From: Bacillota bacterium
GTDB taxonomy: Bacteria > Bacillota > Clostridia > Christensenellales > QAND01
NCBI GenBank assembly: GCA_019415425.1
Contig: DXZF01000210.1
Coordinates: 1-6,140, forward strand
DNA: 6,140 nucleotides
Reading direction: 5' to 3'
In this document: piece after piece, positions 1 through 5,558 of the stretch
How the letters are laid out: each line of letters starts with the position of its first letter
How positions within the stretch are numbered: the stretch's first letter is position 1
Made by a program: the position numbers and the translations under genes
Notes under the pieces: model-generated
Databases searched by the model: none
The model's input: the letters and a program-made list of their open reading frames with translations, nothing else
Told to the model about the DNA's origin: nothing

Positions 1-204
1 GTGGAGATGAACACCCCCTCCGTGTGGGCGGGCAAGAGCATTGTGCAGACCAATGCGCGCGCCAAATACGGCGTGAACATCGTCGCAATCCATCGCGGAA
101 ACGAGATCATCGTCACATTGGATCCCAACGAGGTGCTGCAGGCGTCGGATATTCTGGTCGTCATCGGCGCCAACACCGATCTGGATAAACTGAACAACTT
201 GTGA
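1..204 (+). CDS. TrkA/KtrA-type potassium uptake regulator, C-terminal end (partial)
   Basis: This is the last 67 codons of a gene that begins left of the window; the GTG at base 1 is an internal valine codon, not a start. The fragment matches the C-terminal RCK_C (TrkA-C) domain of cytoplasmic regulators that gate TrkH/KtrB potassium channels. Visible hallmarks are the opening GKSIVQTNARAKYGVNIVAI, the middle block RGNEIIVTLDPNEVLQASD and the closing strand DILVVIGANTDLDKL. The glycine-rich 'D-I-L-V-V-I-G' ending is typical of KtrA/TrkA proteins. The Rossmann NAD/ATP-binding RCK_N domain would lie upstream and cannot be seen, so KtrA cannot be told from TrkA. A terminator follows 7 bases after the stop, so this is the last gene of its unit. 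In such loci the membrane subunit gene is usually adjacent, here presumably off the left edge. Confidence 0.85.
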   Translation: MEMNTPSVWAGKSIVQTNARAKYGVNIVAIHRGNEIIVTLDPNEVLQASDILVVIGANTDLDKLNNL

Positions 205-211
205 ACAAAAT

Positions 212-241
212 AAAGGCGGTGTCCATGACACCGCCTTTTTT
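212..241 (+). terminator. Intrinsic terminator of the potassium regulator gene
   Basis: A perfect 12-bp stem (212-223 with 227-238) closes on a three-base loop, CAT, and runs into a T-tract at 236-241. It sits just after the stop codon at 202-204. The A-rich 5' arm could give weaker termination on the minus strand. Confidence 0.93.
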
Positions 242-419
242 CACAGGCGCTTTGCAGGCAGGACAGGGGATGAAATGAGCGGCCTAAGCATCAGATCAGC
301 TGTTCTGCCCTGGGCAACGCCGCGGCTTGCCTGCGCCCGTGATCCTATCTTGCCGCAAATGGGCGCATGGATACTGGCAATGCATGGCAAATGCGGATGC
401 GGCCTTGCATCGTAAAACC

Positions 420-448
420 TTGACAATTGCATCGTTTTTGCGTATACT
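420..448 (+). promoter_or_regulatory. Sigma-A-type promoter of tRNA-Ser
   Basis: A perfect -35 box TTGACA (420-425) and a -10 box TATACT (443-448) are separated by exactly 17 bases. Transcription would start near 455, leaving a leader of about 16 bases before the tRNA at 471. Bases 242-419 upstream hold no gene or structure I can support. Confidence 0.88.
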
Positions 449-470
449 TCCTATGCTATCGCATATGCGT

Positions 471-561
471 GGAGAGATGGCTGAGTGGCTGAAGGCGCAC
501 GATTGGAAATCGTGTTTACGTGATGAGCGTAACCGGGGTTCAAATCCCCGTCTCTCCGCCA
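471..561 (+). tRNA. tRNA-Ser (anticodon GGA)
   Basis: This is a complete class II tRNA that reads UCC/UCU serine codons. The seven-base-pair acceptor stem is 471-477 with 551-557, followed by discriminator G558 and an encoded CCA at 559-561. The anticodon stem (498-502 with 510-514) closes a seven-base loop with anticodon GGA at 505-507. The long variable arm typical of tRNA-Ser has a five-bp stem, 516-520 with 528-532. The T arm is 534-538 with 546-550 around the loop TTCAAAT. It has its own consensus promoter and a terminator 20 bases downstream, so it is transcribed alone. The following noncoding stretch appears to repeat its 3' end. Confidence 0.97.
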
Positions 562-581
562 GCGGCAAGTTGCCGCATCCA

Positions 582-617
582 AGTTCGCAACTCATTTTAG
601 TGGGTTGCGAACTTTTT
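582..617 (+). terminator. Intrinsic terminator of tRNA-Ser (repeat copy 1)
   Basis: A ten-bp perfect stem (582-591 with 604-613) extends inward by about three more pairs (592-594 with 601-603, one of them G-U). It is followed by a T-tract at 613-617. A small hairpin (562-567 with 571-576, loop AGT) lies between the tRNA CCA end and this terminator. Confidence 0.9.
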
Positions 618-673
618 ATGCCCGAAATAAATATCCATTTCGTAAGACTCCGCCACGGGCAACGGCCCGCGCG

Positions 674-710
674 AATATCGCAATCCACTTGGGTGGGTTG
701 CGATATTTTT
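674..710 (+). terminator. Second terminator hairpin (repeat copy 2)
   Basis: A 15-bp stem (674-688 with 693-707, one G-U pair) closes on a four-base loop and runs into a T-tract (706-710). It shares the right-arm core GGGTTGCGA with the tRNA terminator about 92 bases upstream and, like it, is followed by a TGCCC motif. No gene lies between the two terminators, so it is either a backup terminator or a leftover of a duplication. Confidence 0.8.
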
Positions 711-722
711 ATTGCCCAAAAG

Positions 723-736
723 GGAAGGGCCCTTCC
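723..736. repeat. Perfect 14-base palindrome
   Basis: GGAAGGGCCCTTCC is perfectly self-complementary with no spacer. It lies just after the second terminator T-tract, inside the repeat array, and has no counterpart in the other copies. It could be a protein-binding dyad or chance; nothing around it shows a promoter. Confidence 0.5.
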
Positions 737-815
737 GGTAGTTCCTGCCAGCGGACTGCATCCGTGGCCAAGGCCGCCGCTACTCCTGTGAAGGTGCAAT
801 TTTCTTATGCCCGAA

Positions 816-1023
816 CGGAAGAAGCCTATCGCAAGTGACCGCAGCCGGAGCAAAGTTCGCCTTGCCCCGGCTGATTCTTTGCCTGGGGCAAAAAAGCAGA
901 TATCCGTCCGTGTGCCTTTTCCGAAAAAAGCCGCGCAGCGACCTATCTGTCCGTTTGCCTGTGCCCTGCGGAAGGGCCAGTTCCGATGGTCGCCCTGTCG
1001 CGCTGGCGCCCGCGCGCGGGGTA
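816..1023. other. Gene-free stretch upstream of the peptidase
   Basis: I see no credible gene here on either strand; the open frames lack ribosome sites and family-like sequence. One hairpin is visible: 862-868 pairs perfectly with 885-891 around a 16-base loop, followed by A rather than T on the plus strand, so it is not an intrinsic terminator. Short echoes of the upstream repeat occur (TATCGCAA at 827-834, AAGTTCGC at 853-860). A 12-base GC palindrome at 1009-1020, with alternating CG at 1011-1018, lies just before the peptidase promoter. Confidence 0.5.
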
Positions 1024-1032
1024 TGGTACACT
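1024..1032 (+). promoter_or_regulatory. Possible extended -10 promoter of the peptidase gene
   Basis: TGG followed by TACACT (1027-1032) fits an extended -10 element, with transcription starting near 1039 and a leader of about 25 bases. The -35 region (about 1004-1009, TGGCGC) is a poor match. The call rests on the -10 alone. Confidence 0.4.
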
Positions 1033-1063
1033 GGAGGAAATGTTGACAGTGGGAGGAACGGAA

Positions 1064-2188
1064 ATGATCGATCGCCAACGCCTGATGCAAACGCTTCTAC
1101 AGTATATTGACATCCAGAGCGCATCGTACCATGAGGCGCCCTGTGCGGCGCAGATTGTGCAAGATCTGCGCGCTTTGACGTATCTGAACCCGCAGATTGA
1201 GGTGGACGACGTGGGGGCGCAGTGCGGCTCCGACACCGGCAACATCTACTGCAAAATCCAGGGGGATCTGGATGCGGAACCGCTGTTGTTCTGTGCGCAC
1301 ATGGATACCGTCAACCATGGCGGGGTAAAGATCAAGGCCGTCGTACAGGGAGAAGAAGTGCAAAGCGGTTCGGATACCATCCTCTCAGCAGACGATAAAT
1401 CCGGCATCGCAGCCATTTTGGAAGCGCTGCGCGTGATCGACGAGCAGAAGCTGCCACATCGGCCGATTGAGGTGCTGTTCACGGTGTGCGAAGAGGTGGG
1501 GCTGTTTGGCAGCAAATATGCCGACATGCGCCGCTTTGTGTCCAAGTGCGCGATCGTGCCCGACTCGCTGGGCCATGCCGGCAACCTGATCGTGCGGGCA
1601 CCGGGGCAAAACCGCATCTATGCCGATATTTACGGCGTGGCGGCCCATGCGGGGATTTGCCCGGAAGAGGGGGTAAGCGCCATTGCAGTAGGCGCAGAGG
1701 CGATCAGCCACATGCCCCTTTTGCGCATCGACGAGGAGACGACGGCCAACATCGGCACGTTTACGGCGGTGGGTGCGACCAATATCGTTTCGCCCAAGGC
1801 GCGGCTGGAGATGGAAGTGCGCAGCCGCAACGCGCAAAAGCTGGAGCAGTACACCGCACGCATGGTCGCGTGCCTGGAACAGTCGGCGCAGCAATACGGG
1901 GCAAAGGTGGAGATCAGCGTGGAGCACACGTATGCGCCGTTTGCGCTGGAGGAGGAAAATGCGTACGTGCAGATGGCCATCCGGGCGTGCCGCGCCTGCG
2001 ATGTGCCGGTGGCGCTGTTGAGCTCTGGAGGTGGCAGCGATTCCAACAACTTCAACCAGCATGGGATCGTCTCGTTTAACATTGGTAGCGGCATGCATGC
2101 ACCGCACACGACCGATGAGACGCTCAACATTGCGGAGTTTGAAGGGTGCGCGCGTATGATGCTGCACCTGATGCGTGCCGCGCAATGA
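1064..2188 (+). CDS. M20-family PepT-like metallopeptidase (tripeptidase-type aminopeptidase)
   Basis: This 374-residue protein is a cytoplasmic zinc-dependent M20 peptidase of the PepT-like group, which removes N-terminal residues from small peptides. The expected metal and catalytic motifs appear in order: LLFCAHMDTV (His79, Asp81), LSADDKSG (Asp110/Asp111), VCEEVG (Glu143 general base, Glu144 ligand), VPDSLG (Asp167), and the C-terminal GSGMHAPHTTDE, whose His345 or His348 is the last ligand. The lid/dimerisation domain lies at about residues 180-295, with the GVAAHAG segment at 191-197. The length agrees with the roughly 360-375 residues of the PepT-like subgroup, shorter than classical PepT. 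I chose ATG 1064 because GGGAGG (1051-1056) lies seven bases upstream and the protein begins MIDRQRLMQTLLQYIDIQS, as family members do. ATG 1040 is in frame, but its GGAGG is only two bases away. It appears monocistronic. The exact peptide specificity is not visible in the sequence. Confidence 0.92.
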   Translation: MIDRQRLMQTLLQYIDIQSASYHEAPCAAQIVQDLRALTYLNPQIEVDDVGAQCGSDTGNIYCKIQGDLDAEPLLFCAHMDTVNHGGVKIKAVVQGEEVQSGSDTILSADDKSGIAAILEALRVIDEQKLPHRPIEVLFTVCEEVGLFGSKYADMRRFVSKCAIVPDSLGHAGNLIVRAPGQNRIYADIYGVAAHAGICPEEGVSAIAVGAEAISHMPLLRIDEETTANIGTFTAVGATNIVSPKARLEMEVRSRNAQKLEQYTARMVACLEQSAQQYGAKVEISVEHTYAPFALEEENAYVQMAIRACRACDVPVALLSSGGGSDSNNFNQHGIVSFNIGSGMHAPHTTDETLNIAEFEGCARMMLHLMRAAQ

Positions 2189-2278
2189 TGCGAGGCCTTG
2201 CGGCCCGTGGCTTTGGATGAGGGCGCAGTGCGCTGTGCGGTACGGCGCGCTGCACCTCATAAAATGGAAGGGATACGT

Positions 2279-2312
2279 CATGAAAAAATCCGCACAAGCG
2301 GTTTTTTTCATG
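2279..2312. terminator. Bidirectional intrinsic terminator after the peptidase gene
   Basis: The arms 2279-2293 and 2298-2312 pair fully except for one T-T mismatch (2289/2302), around the loop ACAA. An A-run on the left (2283-2288) and a T-run on the right (2302-2308) let it work on either strand. It lies 90 bases after the peptidase stop; the bases between (2189-2278) hold no supported gene. Confidence 0.75.
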
Positions 2313-2321
2313 CCGACTGAA

Positions 2322-2330
2322 TGCTATAAT
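2322..2330 (+). promoter_or_regulatory. Extended -10 promoter of the UPF0371 gene
   Basis: TGC followed by a perfect TATAAT (2325-2330) forms an extended -10 element. The -35 position (2302-2307) is only a T-run inside the upstream terminator arm, so the extended element must carry recognition. Transcription would begin near 2337, giving a leader of about 50 bases. Confidence 0.75.
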
Positions 2331-2371
2331 TAAAAACTGTGTGTAAAAGGGCGACAGCCGAAAAAACAAAA

Positions 2372-2379
2372 AGGAGAGG
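2372..2379 (+). promoter_or_regulatory. Ribosome binding site deciding the UPF0371 start
   Basis: AGGAGAGG ends ten bases before ATG 2390. The next in-frame ATG, at 2417, has no such site in front of it, so the ribosome site favours 2390 even though family alignment favours 2417. Confidence 0.65.
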
Positions 2380-2389
2380 CGCCGCGCCA

Positions 2390-3916
2390 ATGGGCGACGC
2401 CGGGTGCGTTGATGCCATGAAGACAGGATTTGACCCGCAAACGTATTTGACAGAGCAATCCAGATACATCCTTGAGCGCGTGAGGGATTGCAAGAAGCTG
2501 TATCTGGAATTTGGCGGGAAGCTGATGAACGACCTGCACGCCAAGCGCGTGCTGCCCGGATACGATGAGAACGCCAAACTGCAGCTGCTGCAAAAACTCA
2601 AAGACCAGGCGGAAATCATCATTTGCGCTTACGAAGGCGATATCGAGCGCAACAAGATGCGCGGCGACTACGGGATCACCTACGATCTGGAGGTGTTCCG
2701 CCTGATCGACAACCTGCGCGAGTACGACCTGGATGTCAACAGCGTGGTCATCACGCGGTATGAGGGGCGGCCGGCGACCAAAGCGTTCATGAGCCAGCTC
2801 AACCGGCGCGGCATCCGCACCTATGCGCACAGGGCGACCAAGGGATATCCCACCGATGTGGAGACCATCGTCAGCGACGAGGGGTATGGCGCCAACCCGT
2901 TTATCGAGACGACCAAACCCATTGTGGTGGTCACGGCGCCAGGGCCTGGCAGCGGCAAGCTGGCCACGTGCCTGAGCCAGCTATACCACGAACAAAAGCA
3001 CGGCAACGAGGCGTGGTACGCCAAGTTTGAGACGTTCCCGGTATGGAACATCCCGCTCAAGCACCCGCTCAACATCGCGTACGAGGCGGCGACGGCGGAT
3101 CTGCGCGATGTCAACATGATCGACTCGTTCCATCTGGATGCCTATGGGGTGATGGCGGTCAACTACAACCGCGATATCGAGATGTTCCCGGTGATCAAGC
3201 GCATCATTGAAAAGATCAGTGGCAAGCAATCCATGTACCGCTCGCCCACGGACATGGGCGTCAACCGCATCGGCTTTTGCATTACCGACCACGAGGTCGT
3301 GCGCGAGGCCTCCAAACAGGAAGTGATTCTGCGCTACTTTAAGACGGCGTGTGAGTACAAGCAGGGATATGCGGATAAGGGGACGTTTGAACGCGTCAGC
3401 CTGCTGATGGATGAATTGGAACTCAAGGCGACGGACCGTGCACCGGTGGAACCGGCACGCAGGCGCGCACAGCAGCTGCGCGATCGCGGGGAGAAGCACG
3501 TGCACGTCGTAGCGCTGCAGCTGCCGCAGGGCGAGATCATCACGGGCAGAAAGTCCAACCTCATGACGGCTTCGGCGGCGTGTATTCTCAATGCCATCAA
3601 ATTTTTGAGCGGGATTCCCGACGAGATCCACCTCATCTCGCCGACCGTCATCGAGCCGATTATGCACCTAAAGACCGACGTACTCGAGGGCAAGGACGGC
3701 GTACTGACGGCTGAGGAGATCCTCAATGCGCTGTGCGTGTGCGGGGCGACCAATCCGACCATTCAGCCGGCGCTGGACAGCCTCGGACAGCTGCGGGGTT
3801 GCCAGGCCCATGCCACGGCCATGCTCTCTCAGCACGAAGAGCAGCTATTCCGCAAGCTGGGGGTGGATATTACAAGCGAGGCGGAGTACCAGTCTGCCAA
3901 CCTGTACTACGTATGA
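2390..3916 (+). CDS. UPF0371/DUF1846 family protein, function unknown
   Basis: The protein has 508 residues from ATG 2390, or 499 from ATG 2417. From the second start it begins [20 protein letters not shown] and continues LYLEFGGKL, the usual opening of UPF0371/DUF1846 proteins, which are about 500 residues long. Other family blocks are [20 protein letters not shown] (residues 68-86, counted from 2417), the P-loop-like [22 protein letters not shown] region (172-192), the FHLDAYG and AVNYNRD blocks (238-253) and the [19 protein letters not shown] region (377-395). The P-loop-like stretch keeps GSGK but has Leu where a Walker A motif needs Ser/Thr, so nucleotide binding is only a possibility. 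No signal peptide or membrane segment is seen, so it should be cytoplasmic. The only good ribosome site (2372-2379) serves 2390, adding nine residues (MGDAGCVDA) that I do not expect in homologs. The gene appears monocistronic, with its own promoter. Family membership is secure; I know of no established function. Confidence 0.92.
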   Translation: MGDAGCVDAMKTGFDPQTYLTEQSRYILERVRDCKKLYLEFGGKLMNDLHAKRVLPGYDENAKLQLLQKLKDQAEIIICAYEGDIERNKMRGDYGITYDLEVFRLIDNLREYDLDVNSVVITRYEGRPATKAFMSQLNRRGIRTYAHRATKGYPTDVETIVSDEGYGANPFIETTKPIVVVTAPGPGSGKLATCLSQLYHEQKHGNEAWYAKFETFPVWNIPLKHPLNIAYEAATADLRDVNMIDSFHLDAYGVMAVNYNRDIEMFPVIKRIIEKISGKQSMYRSPTDMGVNRIGFCITDHEVVREASKQEVILRYFKTACEYKQGYADKGTFERVSLLMDELELKATDRAPVEPARRRAQQLRDRGEKHVHVVALQLPQGEIITGRKSNLMTASAACILNAIKFLSGIPDEIHLISPTVIEPIMHLKTDVLEGKDGVLTAEEILNALCVCGATNPTIQPALDSLGQLRGCQAHATAMLSQHEEQLFRKLGVDITSEAEYQSANLYYV

Positions 3917-3934
3917 CGGCAAATTGGCAAACGC

Positions 3935-3965
3935 AGCGGCCGCATTCCACAGGGATGCGGCCGCT
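3935..3965. terminator. Long GC-rich hairpin after the UPF0371 gene, possible terminator
   Basis: An 11-bp perfect stem (3935-3945 with 3955-3965) extends inward by up to three more pairs to the loop ACA. Both arms contain the eight-base palindrome GCGGCCGC (3936-3943 and 3957-3964). It lies 18 bases after the stop at 3914-3916. There is no T-tract on the plus strand and only a weak one on the minus strand, so termination strength is uncertain. Confidence 0.5.
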
Positions 3966-4046
3966 TGCCTGCAAGGGGCGATGCGCTTCCCACGGGCAGT
4001 GCGCAGAACTCCCTTGGATACGGCGTGACGGTGGCAGGGAACCCAT

Positions 4047-4085
4047 GGGCAAAGGGGGCACGCAAACGCATGCCTCCTTTTGCCC
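4047..4085. terminator. Hairpin after the antiporter gene, possible terminator
   Basis: Bases 4047-4060 pair with 4071-4085 over 14 positions with one bulged T (4078) and one G-T position (4056/4075), around a ten-base loop. It lies about 31 bases beyond the antiporter stop on the minus strand. The G-T position pairs as G-U in plus-strand RNA but is a C-A mismatch in minus-strand RNA. No T-tract follows on either side. Between them, this and the hairpin at 3935-3965 fill most of the space between two convergent genes. Confidence 0.4.
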
Positions 4086-4116
4086 GGCAAAGTACGGACC
4101 ATGGGGAATATACGCA

Positions 4117-5433
4117 TCATTTGTGGGTGGCCGCCACAGAGGAGGCCGGCGCAGTGCGCGAAACGGATGCGGAAGCAGCCGGCGATTGCCCGGCCTGCGA
4201 TGGACCCTGCGGGGAAGCGGCATTGGGCGGTACGGGTTTGGCAATGGCGTGGGATAAGAACAGCGAGGCTTTGGCACATGCGGGGCCGATCATCTCATAT
4301 AGCAGGCCGCTGGACAGAATGATGGTGGACAACAGCGTGCCCAACTCAGCGGGCAGAATGCGCTGGCCCAGCACGGCCAGGCCAATGGACACGCCGGCCT
4401 GCGGGATGAGTGCCAACCCCAGGTTGCGCTGAATGTGCGCGGGCATACGGCAGCACGCACACCCCAGATATGCGCCCAGATATTTGCCCGCGATGCGAAT
4501 GAGGAAATACGCCACGCCGGCCACGCCGGCCACGGATAGAGAGGGCAGGTTGAGCCGCATCCCCGAAAGTACGAAGAACAGCAGCAAGATGGGCGGCGTG
4601 AAGGCATCGATCTGCGCAAACAGCCGCTCGGTGCCGCCGATATTGATGTACACCATGCCCAGCACCATGCACGGCAGCAGCGGAGAAATATCCAGCGCCG
4701 TACACGCGCCGGTGATGCTCAGGACAATGGCAATGGTCAGAGCGAGGCGGTGATCGGATGAACGCTGTTTGCCATCCACCAGTGCGCGCAGCAAATAGGC
4801 GCCACCCACGCCAAGTGCCAGCGCGCCCAAATTGTACAGGATGGGCAGGTAGATGGCGCTGGGCGAAGCGACCCCGGCGGTGCCGGCCTGTACGATGGCT
4901 GCGCATACGCTAAAGGCGATCAGGGCGACGGCGTCATCCAGCGCGACGATCTGCAACACCAGATCCACAAACGGCCCTTTGGCCCTGTACTGGCGGATGG
5001 TCATGATCGTGGACGCGGGCGCCGTGGCCGACCCAATGGCGCCCAGCAGCAGCGCAAAGGAGACGGGCAGGCGGAAGAGAGTGATCATGCACAGCGTGAT
5101 GAGCACGGCGGCGGTCAGCGCCTCAAACAGGGTCAGCACGATGACGCGCCAGCCGTTCTGCTTCAGGCGGGAAAATCTGAAGTATTTGCCCACCCCAAAG
5201 GCGATGAACGCCAGCGCGATGTCCGTGACAAAGCCCATCTGTTCAACGGTGGCGGGCGAAGCGATACGCAGCACATAGGGGCCGATCAGTACGCCCGAGA
5301 GGATGTACCCCGTGACGTTGGGCAGGCGCATCGCCTTGGTCAGCCGTGTCATCCAGAATCCGGCAAACAGCATGATGGCCAGTGCAGCGATGGACTGCGC
5401 GGCGTGGTTGGGCAAAAAATCGAGCCAATACAT
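4117..5433 (-). CDS. CPA2-type monovalent cation/proton antiporter (Na+/H+ exchanger domain)
   Basis: This 438-residue integral membrane protein exchanges Na+ or K+ for protons across the cytoplasmic membrane. It is hydrophobic almost throughout, with about 12 membrane segments. Family marks are PNVTGYILSGVLIGP (residues 38-52), GAIGSATAPAST (131-142), the ion-binding aspartate pair in VALDDAVALIAF (Asp166-Asp167), and RIAGKYLGAYLG (313-324) with conserved Arg and Lys. The final helices include LGLALIPQAGVSIGLAVLG (338-356). The Asp-Asp pair is the arrangement linked to electrogenic transport in this family. The last ~40 residues are a hydrophilic Ala/Ser/Pro-rich tail with no TrkA-N domain, unlike full Kef channels. 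I chose ATG 5433 because GGAGGGGG (5445-5452) precedes it. The upstream ATG at 5493 has no ribosome site and would sit about eight bases from the predicted transcript start. The gene is divergent from a LysR regulator, which probably controls it. The cation it carries cannot be read from the sequence. Confidence 0.9.
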   Translation of the reverse strand: MYWLDFLPNHAAQSIAALAIMLFAGFWMTRLTKAMRLPNVTGYILSGVLIGPYVLRIASPATVEQMGFVTDIALAFIAFGVGKYFRFSRLKQNGWRVIVLTLFEALTAAVLITLCMITLFRLPVSFALLLGAIGSATAPASTIMTIRQYRAKGPFVDLVLQIVALDDAVALIAFSVCAAIVQAGTAGVASPSAIYLPILYNLGALALGVGGAYLLRALVDGKQRSSDHRLALTIAIVLSITGACTALDISPLLPCMVLGMVYINIGGTERLFAQIDAFTPPILLLFFVLSGMRLNLPSLSVAGVAGVAYFLIRIAGKYLGAYLGCACCRMPAHIQRNLGLALIPQAGVSIGLAVLGQRILPAELGTLLSTIILSSGLLYEMIGPACAKASLFLSHAIAKPVPPNAASPQGPSQAGQSPAASASVSRTAPASSVAATHK

Positions 5434-5444
5434 GGTGGACAGGT

Positions 5445-5452
5445 CCCCCTCC
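5445..5452 (-). promoter_or_regulatory. Ribosome binding site deciding the antiporter start
   Basis: On the minus strand GGAGGGGG ends 11 bases before ATG 5433. It favours this start over ATG 5493, which would add 20 hydrophilic residues and has no ribosome site. The spacing is a little long. Confidence 0.6.
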
Positions 5453-5497
5453 AGCGGAAAATTTGTTCTGTGGGCTTGATTATAGGAAGGCATGGTG

Positions 5498-5512
5498 ATA
5501 ATATCAAATTAT
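5498..5512. promoter_or_regulatory. Likely LysR-type operator (T-N11-A dyad)
   Basis: ATAAT and ATTAT form a five-bp inverted repeat with a five-base spacer, and contain T5499-N11-A5511, the general LysR-type recognition pattern. A second small dyad, TGATA-A-TATCA (5496-5506), overlaps it. The site covers the antiporter -10 box and the -35 region of the regulator's own promoter. The sequence is AT-rich, so a chance dyad is possible. Confidence 0.5.
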
Positions 5513-5533
5513 ATTTTCTTTGAATTTTATAAA
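5504..5533 (+). promoter_or_regulatory. Likely promoter of the LysR-type regulator
   Basis: TATAAA (5528-5533) is a near-consensus -10 box. The -35 region at 5504-5509 (TCAAAT, 18-base spacing) is weak and overlaps the operator dyad. Transcription would start near 5540, about 19 bases before the GTG start. Confidence 0.45.
5508..5513 (-). promoter_or_regulatory. -10 box of the antiporter promoter
   Basis: A perfect TATAAT reads leftward from 5513 to 5508 in an AT-rich stretch. Transcription would start near 5501, giving a leader of about 68 bases to ATG 5433. The -35 position (about 5531-5536) is a poor match, which suits a promoter that needs an activator. Confidence 0.6.
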
Positions 5534-5558
5534 TATTTTTGATAAAGAGGTGTGCAAT

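Larger units (their letters stand above)
554..815 (+). repeat. Tandem repeat of tRNA 3' end plus terminator, three copies
   Basis: Three head-to-tail units of about 95 bases recur in the same internal order. Copy 1 starts with CTCCGCCA (554-561, the real tRNA end), then a small GC hairpin (562-576), the terminator hairpin (582-613), a T-tract and ATGCCCGAA (618-626). Copy 2 has CTCCGCCA (648-655), a small hairpin (656-660 with 665-669), the terminator hairpin (674-707), a T-tract and ATTGCCCAAA (711-720). Copy 3 is decayed: TCCTGCCAGCGG (743-754), GCATCC (758-763), then only the right half of the terminator region ending in ATGCCCGAA (807-815). GCCAGCGG and ATGCCCGAA are both offset by exactly 189 bases between copies 1 and 3. 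The copies have diverged by substitutions that often keep the stems paired. The alignment was done by eye; the assignment of copy 3 is the weakest part. Confidence 0.65.

Noticed and set aside
471..815. Mobile element integrated at the tRNA-Ser gene
   Set aside because: No integrase or mobile gene is near, and the repeated tRNA-end words sit in short tandem units each with its own terminator rather than flanking an insert.
862..891. Hairpin followed by an A-run, considered as a terminator
   Set aside because: On the plus strand it is followed by A, not T. On the minus strand the T-run comes before the stem rather than after it.
1043..1048. TTGACA resembling a -35 box
   Set aside because: It lies immediately before the peptidase ribosome site, and a matching -10 box would fall inside the coding sequence.
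986..1063. A longer N-terminus for the peptidase starting at ATG 986 or ATG 1040
   Set aside because: The extension has no family-like sequence, ATG 986 lies upstream of the likely promoter, and the ribosome site at 1051-1056 is ideally placed for ATG 1064.
296..1124. Several long open frames on both strands across the tRNA and the following gene-free stretch
   Set aside because: They run through the tRNA gene and terminator hairpins, lack ribosome sites, and their products show no recognisable family features and have an arginine- and proline-rich look typical of GC-rich noncoding sequence.
1385..2311. Long minus-strand frame opposite the peptidase gene
   Set aside because: It mirrors a well-supported conserved gene in a GC-rich genome, has His/Arg-rich composition and crosses the terminator after that gene.
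5434..5493. Antiporter start at ATG 5493, adding 20 residues
   Set aside because: There is no ribosome site, the added residues are hydrophilic and unlike the family, and the ATG would sit about eight bases from the predicted transcript start.
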